From assembly GCA_030686995.1 (NCBI GenBank), contig CM060691.1, positions 92,259,743 to 92,323,742 of the forward strand: DNA of 64,000 nt. The letters run 5' to 3'. A program made the position numbers and the translations under genes. Shown one piece after another: positions 11,215-22,762 of this stretch (its first letter is position 1; every line of letters begins with the position of its first letter). The notes beneath the pieces were generated by a model. It was given only the letters and a program-made list of their open reading frames with translations. It was not told the DNA's origin and made no database searches. Origin of the DNA: Artemisia argyi. Its lineage: Eukaryota > Streptophyta > Magnoliopsida > Asterales > Asteraceae.

Positions 11215-12502
11215 TTGATTTTCCACATAATAAAATAAGAAGATTGGAATAAGTTTGATTGACTAGACTAAAACCTTTTTCTGTCAGTAGGTTCTCACCT
11301 CTAAAATTGTAGAGGATATCTTATAGAATTGGTTATGTAAGTTAATTCTAATTGCTATAGATTTATACTATGCTATATTATTTGATGACAAAAGTTCAAT
11401 ACGAAACAACATTTATCTAAAGATCAAATGATGCAATCCTGCCCTTCATTCCATTTTCATCCGACCGCTACATTTAATTACATCACATATTATTAAATTG
11501 GCTACAGGGTAGTTTTGTAACTTATCATTACAGTCACACTCACAAACTCACACACACACACACACACATTCTCTCTCTCTCTCGCCAAACATTCTTCTTC
11601 ATCAGATCTAAAATTTTTAAACCCAATAATAACCAAATCTTTACTAAAAAATTTGATTTTTTGTTGTTTGGTGACGGTGATTCGCCAGAGAATCCAAAGA
11701 TCTACAACCCACCATCGATGATGTGGTGGTGGTTTGGTGACAGCGATTCACCGGAGAATGTGTGATTGTTTGTTTTGGTAGTTATTGGTGTGAATCGAAT
11801 ATTGTTGAAGCAATAGTTGATATCGTTAAAGATAATTCAATGGATGTTATTGGTGTGAATCGAATATTGTTGAAGCAAATTTGGGAAATGATGGCGGTTT
11901 CTGTTCGTGATTTGTAAAAGCTTTATTATTTATTGACAATAAAAAAGTTATAATTTTGTATGGTATGTTCAAAATGACTTTGGATATTGTTTTGCTTTAG
12001 CTGTCGAGTTTTTAGCTTTAAATATCTACCACAAAGTCTATGCACAACTTTCATTTTTTGACCAAGTAATATTATAAAAGTATTATAAATATTTAAAGGA
12101 CTTCTAGTGTTATGTAATTTTATCTTAATGTCTTTAAGTTGTTATTGTTAATTAAAGGGTTATGGTACACGGAGGTCACTAAAGTTTCACCAAAATTTGC
12201 CCTAAGGAAACAAAGTTTCATTTTGTGCTTTTAGGTTACTAATGTAAATGGGTTTATTAATTTGGTCATCATACTTATAAACTTGCGACAATAGGGTCAT
12301 TTTGTGGAAGGGATACCGGTTGTTTACCCTTCACCCATGCCAAGCTGGAATCCACCTCATCAAATCTCTCCACCTAGGCTTTCCACTAAGTTTATTAACT
12401 ATTAAACCTACCCCCTTTACCCACTAAGTTTATAACCCTAATTTTTATTATCCATTCTACTCATAATCCACCCAAATCACACTTAAGGTTTGACAAAACT
12501 AA
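11215..12502. other. Intergenic DNA with simple and direct repeats
   Basis: No gene seen. An (AC)n run followed by (CT)n lies at about 11535-11583. A 33-bp unit beginning GTTATTGGTGTGAATCGAAT occurs twice, at about 11780 and 11845. A second pair (TTTGGTGACGGTGATTCGCC and a close variant) lies near 11667 and 11732. The stretch 12160-12330 reads like a dispersed repeat, with CACTAAAGTTT-type phrases. Confidence 0.5.
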
Positions 12503-12691
12503 ATCTTCGACAATGAATGTGCTTTTGTGGCTGTGGTGAAGTTGCTAGGCTTCGAACATCTTGGACTCAACATAACCCCGCAAGAAGGTTTCTTGGATGC
12601 CCCAATTACTTGGATCCGACAACAAATTGCAATTTCTTTCAATGGATTTGTTAGAAATGAAGCTGAGCGATATTTACGTGAATTGGAGTAG
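12503..12691 (+). other. Unrecognised ORF fragment (62 codons)
   Basis: A frame open from a TAA at 12500-12502 to a TAG at 12689-12691 encodes a globular-looking peptide (FVAVVKLLGFEHLGLNITP, FLDAPITWIRQQI, RNEAERYLRELE) unlike the low-complexity frames around it. No start codon is convincing and no family is recognised. It may be an exon or gene fragment captured next to the following LTR-like sequence, or chance. Confidence 0.25.
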
Positions 12692-12926
12692 ACAACTAGA
12701 ATGCATAAAGTGCAGGGACTACTAATGTAATATTATAAAAGTTGTCTTATGTAAGGCCTATAAATACCCCTCAAGGCTTCACTTGAGGGGTGTGGGTGTG
12801 CAACATAATTTATCATAATAAAAATATCTTTGTTTCACCTCACCTTCTCTCTACTTTCTCTCTCTAGAATAATGGCGTATTTTGATCAACCTCGACCTCC
12901 AGAACGTGTTTCTTGGTCATAACAAG

Positions 12927-12938
12927 TGGTATCAGAGC
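12927..12938 (+). promoter_or_regulatory. Primer-binding site, initiator tRNA-Met type
   Basis: TGGTATCAGAGC, two bases after the LTR end (ATAACA, 12924), is the standard plant copia primer-binding site complementary to the 3' end of initiator tRNA-Met. Confidence 0.85.
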
Positions 12939-13023
12939 TAACCGGGGGCGAATCGTGGTGTTTTGTGGTGAAAAAATCGTGTTTTTTGGTGAAAAAATTC
13001 GGATCTGGTACTGTTCATCGGCG

Positions 13024-13514
13024 TGTTATCGAGTTTAGATTTGATTTTTATCGAGTTATGAAATTTCTTATCGAGTTAAGATAATTTCAGCGAGTTTGGG
13101 TTGATATTTTGGCGAGTTAGAAAATTTTTATCGAGTTAGGTAGCATTTTTTGTCGAGTTAGGAGACAATTTTTATCGAGTTAGGGAGCTGACTATCGAGT
13201 TAGCTTAGCGAGTTAGATGCTTTATCGAGTTAGAAGCTGTCTTTTGCTGAGTTTGGCTGAATCTACCTTATCGTTTTATCGAGTAAGGATATCAATTGGG
13301 CTTACCTAAACGAAACTCTGCCAAATTTTTCTGAGCTTATCGAGTTACAAAAGATCTTATCGAGTTATACACATCTTATCGAGTTTCATGATCTTACCGA
13401 GTTACAATAGGGTTACCGAGTTTGAAATGGTTACCGAGTTTGAAATGGTTACAGAGTTTGTAATGGTTACCGAATTTGAAACGGTTACCGAATTTGAAAT
13501 GGTTACCGAGTTAG

Positions 13515-13515
<1 letters not shown>
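13024..13515 (+). repeat. Array of about 20 TATCGAGTTA-type motifs
   Basis: The phrase TTATCGAGTTA and close variants (ACCGAGTT, GGCGAGTT, ACCGAATT) recur about 20 times at irregular 12-30 bp spacing in the 5' leader just after the primer-binding site. Copies become TACCGAGTTTGAAATGGT-like tandem units near 13400-13515, immediately before the A-run. It is non-coding. Confidence 0.85.
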
Positions 13516-13563
<48 letters not shown>

Positions 13564-14639
13564 TTTTGGCGGGAAAACTTGAGTAAAATTTATTTTTTAC
13601 AGGAGATTAAACGTTCAATTTTTACGCGAGATTCAAATTTTGGTATAACGTTGAAAAATTTGGCCCGAAATTCAAATTTTTAGGCCAAAATTCAAATTTT
13701 TTCGGTGAAATTTTGCGTAAAAATTTTTAATACTCAAATTTTTCTGGTAACCTTAGAATTGCATTTCGTAGTGATTTCCAAATTATGGGCGAGAAAATTT
13801 TCCAATTCTATTTTTGGAGGGAAAATCCGAAATCACTACGAATCAACGAGATTGAATTTCTAGCTTCACCAAAAACACACCACGTATCGCTTAAAAGATC
13901 CTGATCAAGATTCACCAAAGATCGATGGCTAAATTTTGAACGTTATCAAAGGTGACTACGGGGATAATTTGTTTGTTACTTATTTGAGCTTGAAGTGACG
14001 TTTCACGAGTTCGTGCACTGAGTATCTCAAAGTCTAGGGGTTGGTTGGATGAAGACTTTTGAAGATCCTTGTTTGAGCATTCATGGGATAGTGATTAAGA
14101 CTTGGACATCTAGCTATGTGTGAGATCTATAAACGCATAAGTTGGTTCTTAATGCTCACAATAGCTATCACTTTAAGGAGTTATGTTGTAGTGCTCAGTG
14201 TCACACAAGGTTGTGGATTGTTCAAGAGACGGATATACAATAAAGGATGGATGGTTGGGTATATGCCACTACCTATATTGTAAGGAGTAACGTTGTTGTG
14301 CTCATATAGGTTCTTAATCAGGATTGTACAAGCGTAAGTCACAAGTCTGGGGAATTTTACTTCACACTCAAGTTTGTCATATTGGGTTGTCTCCACACGT
14401 GGTCACTTACTATTAGCCAATGGAAGTGAAAAGAGGTTGATCCGAGATGTATTGTAGAGAGAATAGTTATTGCCATTTCACTCATGGGGTATTGATTTGT
14501 ATGTTGCTTCCAGTTGATATGTTTATGTACACATATTTATGATGATTCCGAGAGATCGTCATCATCCAGGAGGGAGAAATGTGTACATCGGGGCTTTTAT
14601 TGAAGAACTGGAAGCATTCTAAGTGAGTTGAACATCGGG

Positions 14640-14911
14640 GCATTTTTTTATTTTTTTTTTATTTATTTATTTTTTTTAATGTTTTAGACCGTTTTCGTCC
14701 GTTTTTTTTACGTTTTCGTCCATTTATTACGTTTTCTTCTGTTTTTTACATTTTCGACCGTTTTTTAAAACGTACAAAAACGGATGATAAAGTATAAAAC
14801 TGACGAAAACTTATTTTGATACTCCGTAATTTAAGCGATTGCTTGTTTCGCACTCAACATTTTAGTATTATTTGACAAAAGGATTTATATTCTCGAATCA
14901 CAAAACAATAG

Positions 14912-14963
<52 letters not shown>
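14640..14963. repeat. T-rich degenerate repeat and (TA)n microsatellite
   Basis: GTTTTCGTCCGTTTTTTACG-like units repeat from about 14685 to 14780. A (TA)n tract of about 50 bp fills 14912-14963. No gene. Confidence 0.8.
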
Positions 14964-14966
<3 letters not shown>

Positions 14967-16627
14967 GAAGTACTTTAATAGCATAAAAAACAAACAGTCT
15001 TTTACCATGCATATGAAACTTTAGATGTGTCTCTTTTTCTGCAGACATGGTTTGCATATGAAAAGGTAAAAACTTTGAAAAAACAAATGACACCTAAGTT
15101 TGATTACAATTTAAACCTTGCCTTATGAGTTCGTTTATTAGTCAGGTAACTTAATTAAAGCATCTAGCATGTGTTTAATCTGTCTAAACTATTTTTATGT
15201 CTTACGTTTTAATGTTTGTATGCTATATGCATGTCACATATTTGCGAGTCCCGACAGTATTACAACTTTGTGTTCTTATACACCTCAATTTGACATGGTA
15301 TACACAAGTGTCATATAAATCCCTTGTAACTGACCCTAAATAAATATGTAGTTTACTCATGTTGGATGATGAATACACTTATGATCATGTTTATTTATAA
15401 GATTGAATTGTTCTTTGTCTTATTTATGTCGATGCTTTGCCAAAAAAACGTTACACCATGTATTTTATGTAAGAGAAGTAATGCTTATGCTATCTAGTAA
15501 TTTTCGACGCCATATTGTTACTTATTAAGACCCTTATTACTTGGTGATATAGTCTTTTCGTCTTAAAATTATAGTCTTCATTTTAATTTAAAAATATCTT
15601 AAAATAATAGTCATCTTCTTGTGTCAACTAATTAAAAGAGAGTTTAATAGATGAAGATGATATTTGATTGGTTGAAGAGTGTAGTGACCTACTTTTTTTA
15701 AACTATGTGACTTATTTGTCATGTGATTTTATTTGTTTGCATGTAAGATACTTGATTAATTGATTAGTGGCATATTGTACTACTATAGATTATGGTTTAT
15801 TATTTGATGCTATAAGCTAATGTGAATATTATATTAATTTGTGTGTGAAAGACATTAAAGAGTTAATCGTAAAGGCATGGAAATGATCATCAGGAGCCAT
15901 GTTTTCATGTAGTGGATCCAATAATGTATTTAAGTCTGGCAATATAATAAGTAATCGATATGCGTCTAAAAGTTAATAAATAGAGCTTGTGTGATTTTGA
16001 GATTTCATTATAGCATATAAAATTCATGAAGCATGCTAGTGATTTTTATGTTAGAGCATATAAGAAAAGCTCTCGAGAATAGTATTTGACTGGATTGAAC
16101 CAATATGTTTTCGGCATATGTATAATAATCACCTTAGCGTATAGTATTGTGCCATGTTTGCATATGAAGCTTTATTAAGAGATTTAGATTTGAATATGAT
16201 TCAAGTTTCATAAAGTATGATTTTTGATTGTGAAGGTGATTGAATGCATATAAATTGAATTTGAAACAAAAGACAAAGTTTTCCTTAATTTACGACTTGA
16301 ACATCTTAAGGATGACAACTTTGTGCATCATGAAAATTAAAGAAATATGCTAACTATCTTTATATGGATAAACGACACTCATGTTTATGAGGTCACATGA
16401 TGTAGAAAGATCCCTTTGATTTATAAAGATGATGATCACAATATCGATTTAAAGTATCATATTAAAATGTGTATGAAACATTTATGATTCTCACCAATGG
16501 TCATGCATGATACAATATAGCTTTTTGAGTTAATTGTGTTTGCAATGAATAACTTGTGAAGTGGGATGATGTATTTGAATGAGATGTATGACATATGTTA
16601 ATCTTTAAAATGGATATGTGAACAACA
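14964..16627. other. AT-rich intergenic DNA, no gene seen
   Basis: No coding frame with domain-like character. Near 15555-15620, TCTTAAAATTATAGTC-type phrases recur and may be a decayed MITE; no flanking duplication was found. Confidence 0.5.
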
Positions 16628-16765
16628 TGTAGAGAATATACCTTAATTACATATTGTATCCTGTGGAATACTCCACCTTTGTAACTATAAAATATAATAA
16701 TAACAATATTCTCTATTCTCTATTCTCTTGTTCTTTGTATTCTTGTTATATTTATATATTGTTCA
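16628..16765. mobile_element. Candidate solo LTR, 138 bp, with 5-bp target duplication
   Basis: TGTAGAGAAT...ATTGTTCA has TG/CA ends and is flanked on both sides by CAACA (16623-16627 and 16766-16770). It contains TATAAAATATAATAA and a TCTCTATTC repeat, consistent with a small LTR promoter and R region. The size suits a TRIM or small copia LTR. Only the short direct repeat and the ends support this. Confidence 0.5.
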
Positions 16766-17285
16766 CAACAAAATCAAGTTGTTTGGTTGCTTTATTAAAG
16801 TTTGGGTTTAGATTCATAATCTAAATATAATGGTGTGTGTCAAAGATGGGAGGTTATTAAGGTTTTATGACAATGATGGGAGCACAAGTTTTTTCATCTT
16901 CATCTTTTGATTTTTATCTCTTTAATATTATTATAAATAATTTTTAATTCATGTTTTAATATACAATATATTCTTAAATATTATTTTTTCTATGCTATCT
17001 CAAAATTCTGATCCAAATCCTAAATCAAAATTAAATTCAAATTCAAATCATAATCATAAACCCATCTACAAACCAAACGGATCATGTTTAAATTGTTCAA
17101 TGTAAATTAGAGTAACCTTAAACAAAATGTGTCCAAAGTTTAATGGGAAAGCAGATGAGTTGGCAAAACATCCATCCAGAAGCCTCTCATTCCTCTATAC
17201 TCATCTAATTATATCATCTCCAAAAGATCCATTTCTTTTCTTACTCTCTTCTCTCATCTTTGATCCACAAAACAAACATCAAGAA

Positions 17286-18048
17286 ATGAGCTATCAAGAC
17301 TACCCACCACCAGCACCAGGTATATATATCATTCATTTTGTGGTTTTATTTCATGAGAAACTCAGCTTTTTATAATCATTTTATTTATGTTTTGAATGTT
17401 TGTTAAAGGGTATGGGTCTACATATCCTCCTCCCGCGCAACAGCAACAGCCAGGCTACTCACCAGCACCACCCCCTCTCCCTGGCTATCCATCAGCTCCA
17501 CCACAATATAATAACATGGGTTACCATTACCCCCCTCCATCACCTTCAGGAGGATATTCTTATCCTCCGCACCATCAGCCTTATCAAGGATACTTTGCTC
17601 CAGGCCCCCCTCAGCCTCAGCCCTAGCCCTCTTACCAAGGTTACCATTGTCATCATGATAGCTATGATGATCACGATGACGGTTCTTCTTTCCTTAAGGG
17701 CTGGTATGTTTAACTTGCATCCATCTGCAACTATTATGTGCATCCAGTGGCGGAGCCAGGAGCCAAGTTTAGGGTAGCGAAATACGAAAATTTGTTTAGG
17801 GGTAGCGAAAATTTGTTTCAGGGGTAGCGAAATCGCCAAAAAATGGCCAAAAATCGCTAAAATTACACTACCGGGTAAAAGTTCAGGGGTAGCGTACCCC
17901 TGGCTTACACATGCCTCCGCCCCTGTGTGCATCTATTATATTACTCGCTTACCATTAATATATTGATATGGAATTGAACATTTTGTTTTGCAGCTTGAGT
18001 GCCTTATGCTTTTGTTGTGTCTTGGAGGAATGCTGTGGTTGGGCATGA
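17286..18048 (+). pseudogene. CYSTM-family (cysteine-rich transmembrane module) gene with in-frame stop
   Basis: Three exons fit consensus splicing: 17286-17319, 17409-17703 and 17994-18048. Exon 1 encodes MSYQDYPPPAP. Exon 2 is a Pro/Tyr/Gly/Gln-rich stretch (GYHYPPP, PPHHQPYQGY) ending in a His/Asp-rich segment and SFLKG. Exon 3 gives LSALCFCCVLEECCGWA and TGA at 18046-18048. This is the layout of plant CYSTM proteins, small stress-linked proteins whose C-terminal Cys-rich helix sits in the plasma membrane. A TAG at 17624-17626, in frame within exon 2, would cut the protein to about 84 residues and remove the whole CYSTM module. Frame and splice phases are otherwise intact, so the lesion looks recent, or a base error. 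Intron 2 holds a MITE. Confidence 0.75.
17745..17925. mobile_element. hAT-type MITE in CYSTM intron 2
   Basis: A 181-bp element with terminal inverted repeats CAGTGGCGGAG and CAGGGGCGGAG (reverse complement of the right end) is flanked by a perfect 8-bp duplication TGTGCATC (17737-17744 and 17926-17933). The 8-bp duplication and CAG...CTG ends indicate hAT. Inside, GGGGTAGCGAAA-type phrases repeat. It leaves both splice sites untouched. Confidence 0.93.
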
Positions 18049-18541
18049 ATGTAGGCATGCCATTTATATTTACTAGCAGGGTACCCACGCTATGCAGTGT
18101 AGTGTGATACAGAGGTGATTACATTCTGTTGGCGAGTATTGGTTTGCACGCTTGTTGTGGCAATAATTTTATTTGTTCAACATAGCTATATAATCAAATT
18201 TGTAATTGTAGTTCTCTAAATAAATATTGAGATGTATATGACTTTGTTAGCTCAAATATTTATCTATATGGAAAAAGGTAAACTGGTTTTGTATCTGAGT
18301 TGTCTAAATGCAAAAGGGTACAATGGTTGGTGATTCAAGAGTTAAGGAGATGTGGGTTGGCAACATTCGGGCACTATAGTATTTTCTTCTTGCTGGCAAA
18401 ATAATGTCAATGCTGGGAGGGTAAAGTAAAGACTACATTGGATTTTGTATTCTAAATAATGTCCTCCAACTCGAATACAACATGTGCATTATGAATAATC
18501 TAGTTGTTTCTGAAAATCAATCATTACAACTTTCAGTTCAT

Positions 18542-19466
18542 TTACATGTATACATTTACGAATGTCAGAAATATCAGTGTAACTATCCGAACTGTCATAA
18601 TAGAACAAGTAATAAATAAGTGTACCTTCAGATTTACGAGACTCTGGAATTCCATCGACTGGACCTCTGGCAAAACCAGGTTGCGTTTGGACATGAACCT
18701 CTGCCTCTATGAGTCAAGAAGCAACATCAGAAATCACCTATGTATATACGAAACCAGCGAGGTTGATCAAACTCGTGTACTTAGTTTCATATTTTCCAAT
18801 AATGAACAAAGAGGAGAGTTAATCAACATTTCATAGAGGTCAAGCAATGTCAGACTAGAAGTGTAACACTTCTTATTCATAGAGGGTTGGGAGGATAATA
18901 TGAAGAAGTCGTACTCCCCTAACACTCTGACCATTCAGCAATACCACAAAACAAGACATGATGCTCTTATACTTGATATGATCGATCTAATAATGAACAA
19001 AGAGGAGAGTTAATCAACATGACCCTGAACAATACATAGTTGTATCCTATCATAGCTTTTAAAAATTAATATAAAGCAATCCAAATCCAATTGCATTGTT
19101 GGTAGAAACGCATAAAAGGAAATACAGCAAAAATAAAGGTTCGTAAGGTTCAAACTTAAGTCCAGGTAAGCTAATAAACCAAAAGAAGATATTGACCTTT
19201 GTTCAGTAAATACATTGCATCTCCTGGCATAACGCGGTGATACAGTTTTCCAATGAGGACAGTGCCACGAAATTCACCAGTAACTCCAGCATAATGCAAC
19301 TAGATGAGCATGATTCCTTATTAGAGGTAATTTAACGAAACAATTTTCCAAATGATCAAATCCAACATAATTGACGAATTTCGTAAACCTAAGATGCAGA
19401 TACATGGGCAGAAATAGAGTAGTAATAGTTTACTTTATACAAAATACTTGTTCCATCACATGAAAG
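18542..19466 (-). CDS. Unrecognised multi-exon gene, 3' exons only
   Basis: Read on the minus strand, three exons with GT/AG borders join in phase: 19466-19434 (LSCDGTSILYK), 19299-19197 (LHYAGVTGEFRGTVLIGKLY, then HRVMPGDAMYLLNK) and 18706-18626 (AEVHVQTQPGFARGPVDGIP, then ESRKSE). A fourth candidate exon, 18591-18542, would finish in VNVYM and TAA. Phase agreement across two introns and the globular composition argue for a real gene. I do not recognise the family and could not find the upstream exons, which should lie between 19467 and about 20250. It may be complete, or a fragment left by TE activity. Confidence 0.45.
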
Positions 19467-20191
19467 CTGCATATATATTATAATAACCACATATGGATGA
19501 GAAATATAGACCCCGTGGAGCATAACAGCGGTGGGAATTCATTAAAAGAATCCTCTGATTTCATATTCTACAATCAAAAAATACTTTGTGATAATGACAA
19601 TGTGATCTGATTGAACATGAAGCACTGCACTCTTTAGAATGTAGAGGTTACTATCATGCTAAAACCTAAATGTTTGCCTATCTCATTTCAGGCAGTTCTA
19701 ACTAGGGAATTGCTAGTAAGTAGTGACCATTTTATCAATCACATGCTTTTCAATACTTTTCAATAATTACACAAGAGTGTGCATCAGTGATAGATAGTAT
19801 ATAAGATAACTTGTTTGACCACAAAAGATAAGAGGGGTTTGTGCCACAAAACCGATGAAAACGTTGGTTGTAGAACATCACAGTCTGTCAATGGAACTTG
19901 TACTTCCTATCAAAAGCAATCTGAATCTAAAGCTTGATAAAGTTTATCAAGTCATGAATCTGCATGTATCTAAAATTGACTATTTTACAGATTTAATTTA
20001 CCACAGTTAAACTGAGACAGAACCTGATACACCACAGGATTAAAAGATTTGCAAGCTTTGAATGTTAAAAACAGGAAAAGCAGAGAAACATACCCGTATG
20101 CATCTTCTGTAAAATAGCACGAGAAGAGTTTTTATTTCATGCTGCTGAACATGGAATTCATTTCTTTCCTTTCTTTCTTTGCTTGAAGGCC

Positions 20192-20230
<39 letters not shown>

Positions 20231-20305
20231 TAAATATGCAGATTTGCATTGACTCGCAAGTCGCAACAATTAGGATAAAAAAAGCATCTTTTTACGCCAA
20301 CACAC
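19467..20305. other. Spacer between the unrecognised gene and the PPR gene
   Basis: AT-rich; no confident exon. A run of about 35 T lies at 20195-20229. Upstream exons of the minus-strand gene at 18542-19466 would be expected here, but none was convincing. Confidence 0.4.
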
Positions 20306-22762
20306 TCACCAATAATCCCCACATGAACAACATCCATCTCTAAAATGGTGAAATCTGCTTGAGTCCCTGACTATGATATCCCTCCCAACAATTTTGGAAA
20401 TAACTTTAATTGCAGCGTGACAGTCGATGCAAGCACGCAAGTTCTTCATCACCACAATGGGTGATCCTTCGGGTGTACTCATGAGTGCAAAAGCAATTGC
20501 CAACCGTTCACTATGATATTTAACAGATTCTACCTTAACTTCCTCACTGACATTTTGAAGGATCATACTTGTGTCTGGCTTGTACCCTTCCTCTTCCATC
20601 TTCCTCCACAAAACATCAATCCTTTTCTTAATATCCTCAATCTGAGGATGTGTTCTGTCATTAGCAGTGAAAACATGAACATTGTGGTTAGCTTCAACCC
20701 AACTGTAAGCGGTTACCTTCTTAACGCCTCTATCCTTCATCGCCTTCTTCACCCTACTAACATCTTCCCATTGTCCCGCTTCCGCATATATATTAGACAT
20801 GTTGACATATGGAGCAGCATCTCTGAGAACCTCCATATTGAAGAGTGCATCTGCAGCCCTTTTAGCAAAATCTTGATTTTTGTAAACTCTACAAGATCTC
20901 ATGATTGAAGACAACATGATTTCATCAGGCTCAAATGGCATTTCATCCATTAATTTCTCCGCTTTATCAAACTGTCCACATCTGCACAGCAGATCAATCA
21001 TGGATGCGTAATGTTCTCTTTTAATGGAAATTTTATATCTGTCAGTCATGGATTTAAAGTGAGCAAGCCCTTCCTCAACAAGCCCCCGATGGCTACAAGC
21101 AGTTAGAACACCGAGGAAGCTCACTGAATCCGGTTGGAGACCTGATTTAACCAACTCCTCAAAGGTCTTTAGTGTGGCTTCACCGTCCCCGTCCTGCGCA
21201 TAAGCTGAGATCATTGCGTTCCAAGAGACTATATTCCTACTAGGCATTTCATCAAAAACCTGTATTGCTTCTTTAATGTATCCACATTTTGCATACATGT
21301 CCAAAAGAGAGCTACCACAAAAGACATTAGACATACAACCCAAAGTGACAATAACAGAGTGTAATTGTTTCCCCAGCGAAAGAGACGTCAGGTTTGCAGA
21401 AGCTCGTAAGGTGCTTGCATAAGTTGCTTGGTCACCATAAACATAGGCTTTACGCATCTGCTTGAAAAGCTGAACAGCTTCATCATATAACCCTTGTTGA
21501 ACATAGGCCGAGATAATAGCAGTCCATGGAACTGAGCTACCGTTTTGTGGGAGGCTTGCAAAGATCACATTAGCTTCCTCAAATCTCTCACATTTTGCAT
21601 ACATATCCACTAATGCATTTCCAACAAGAATATCCATATTGGCCTCCGTTACTAACGCTTGAGCATGTATTTTCCGGCCCATTATTAGATTTAGCTCACT
21701 TGCTGCTAGGCTCAGCATTGTTGCAAAAGGAAACTGTTTCCTGTCAAAGTTAGTCCACTGTAATTCACGAAAGAGTTCTAAAGCTTCCTTCACTTTTCCA
21801 GCCCAAACAAATCCAGTGATGATCACATTATACGATACACAATCAACCAATGACATCTCGTCAAAGAGTCTTTTTGCATCATCTAAGGAATCATGTTTTG
21901 AGTAAAAATCAAGAAACGCATTAGACACAAACACATTCCAAACAAAATTTGCTTTCACAACAAGTGCATGAAACTGCTGCCCAAGAGGAACATCATTCAT
22001 CCCCATACTAGCACATATAACCGCCGCATAAGTAAACTCAGACGCCATCACACCCGCCCTCTGCATCTCCTTAAAAAGCTTTATCGCTTGATCACTCAAC
22101 CCAACATTCGAATACCCTGATATCATCGCATTAAACGTCACAGAATCCCTCACTCCCATCTCCCCAAAAACCCTTCCACCCATCTCAACCGAGCCACTTT
22201 TACAATAAGCATCAACTAAACTATTACAAACGATAACCGTCCAACTAAACCCAAGCCTCACAACATGCGAATGCACTTGACTTATCATCACCATCTCATT
22301 ACAACCAGACAACAACGTCGCAAATGTCACATAATCCGGAACCGTACCCCACCTACACATTTCAGCATAAACCTTAAACCCTTCCAAAGGCAAGTTATGT
22401 CGCGAATACCCGCCAATCAAAATGGTCCAAGAAACCGCGGTTTTAACCTCCATACTGTCCAAAAACTCATGAGCACGTACAAGGTTGCCTGATTTAACAT
22501 ACCCAGAAAGTAAAGTGTTTAAAGAGAAGGTGTTTTTGTGGGGCATTTGGTCGAACAGTTGGTGTGCTTGAGAAATTTGACCGTTGGAAATGAGGTGGTT
22601 GAGTTGAAAATTGGCGCGTGAGGTTTTAGGGTCGAAGCCTGTTTTGATTATTGTGGAGTCTATGATGTTTGTGGTTGTGGTATGATAAAATAATAAACAT
22701 GGCTTTTTTAGATGTGTTCTTTTTGCAACTGGGTTGGTTAATTTCATAGGAAAGATGATCAT
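20306..22762 (-). CDS. DYW-class pentatricopeptide repeat protein (818 aa), organelle RNA editing factor
   Basis: An intronless 818-codon ORF on the minus strand, normal for PLS-class PPR genes. It has a short basic N-terminus (possible organelle transit peptide), about fifteen P/L/S repeats (PHKNTFSLNTLLSGYVKSGN, SRNIVSWNAMISAYAQDG, LVDMYAKCERFEEA), then E/E+ motifs (AAPYVNMSNIYAEAGQWEDV, KVTAYSWVEANHNVHVF), and a complete DYW cytidine-deaminase-like domain. The zinc/active-site signature is present: HSER near residue 750, CIDCH, and the terminal CSCGDYW. Such proteins bind one or a few organelle transcripts and edit C to U. From memory it resembles the Arabidopsis At2g01510-type protein; unverified. 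No damage is visible. Confidence 0.95.
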   Translation of the reverse strand: MIIFPMKLTNPVAKRTHLKKPCLLFYHTTTTNIIDSTIIKTGFDPKTSRANFQLNHLISNGQISQAHQLFDQMPHKNTFSLNTLLSGYVKSGNLVRAHEFLDSMEVKTAVSWTILIGGYSRHNLPLEGFKVYAEMCRWGTVPDYVTFATLLSGCNEMVMISQVHSHVVRLGFSWTVIVCNSLVDAYCKSGSVEMGGRVFGEMGVRDSVTFNAMISGYSNVGLSDQAIKLFKEMQRAGVMASEFTYAAVICASMGMNDVPLGQQFHALVVKANFVWNVFVSNAFLDFYSKHDSLDDAKRLFDEMSLVDCVSYNVIITGFVWAGKVKEALELFRELQWTNFDRKQFPFATMLSLAASELNLIMGRKIHAQALVTEANMDILVGNALVDMYAKCERFEEANVIFASLPQNGSSVPWTAIISAYVQQGLYDEAVQLFKQMRKAYVYGDQATYASTLRASANLTSLSLGKQLHSVIVTLGCMSNVFCGSSLLDMYAKCGYIKEAIQVFDEMPSRNIVSWNAMISAYAQDGDGEATLKTFEELVKSGLQPDSVSFLGVLTACSHRGLVEEGLAHFKSMTDRYKISIKREHYASMIDLLCRCGQFDKAEKLMDEMPFEPDEIMLSSIMRSCRVYKNQDFAKRAADALFNMEVLRDAAPYVNMSNIYAEAGQWEDVSRVKKAMKDRGVKKVTAYSWVEANHNVHVFTANDRTHPQIEDIKKRIDVLWRKMEEEGYKPDTSMILQNVSEEVKVESVKYHSERLAIAFALMSTPEGSPIVVMKNLRACIDCHAAIKVISKIVGRDIIVRDSSRFHHFRDGCCSCGDYW

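Larger units (their letters stand above)
12692..14640 (+). mobile_element. Remnant of a non-autonomous LTR retrotransposon
   Basis: The 5' LTR 3' end is recognisable: TATA-like CCTATAAATACC near 12749, then sequence ending ATAACA at 12924, then the primer-binding site. The internal part is non-coding. It holds a TATCGAGTTA repeat array, a run of 42 A at 13519-13560, and AT-rich DNA with a duplicated phrase (AGGAGTTATGTTGTAGTGCTCA and a variant near 14177 and 14283). A purine-rich CCAGGAGGGAGAAA near 14566 followed by TGTGTACATCGGGG could be the polypurine tract and start of a truncated 3' LTR. The 5' LTR start and a target duplication were not found. It resembles a LARD/TRIM-type element. Confidence 0.55.

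Noticed and set aside
12927..12938. Possible tRNA gene because of TGGTATCAGAGC
   Set aside because: Only the 12-base primer-binding site after an LTR; no cloverleaf can be drawn. The same holds at 42269.
13388..13582. ORF with repeated VTEFEM and a poly-lysine tail
   Set aside because: Product of the CGAGTT motif array and the A-run; non-coding leader.
14854..15093. Minus-strand ORF across a (TA)n tract, and similar ORFs at 37733-38014, 40168-40389 and 63085-63297
   Set aside because: Translation of TA microsatellites (IYIYIY); not genes.
18504..18836. 110-aa plus-strand ORF
   Set aside because: Lies antisense to phase-consistent minus-strand exons and has no domain character.
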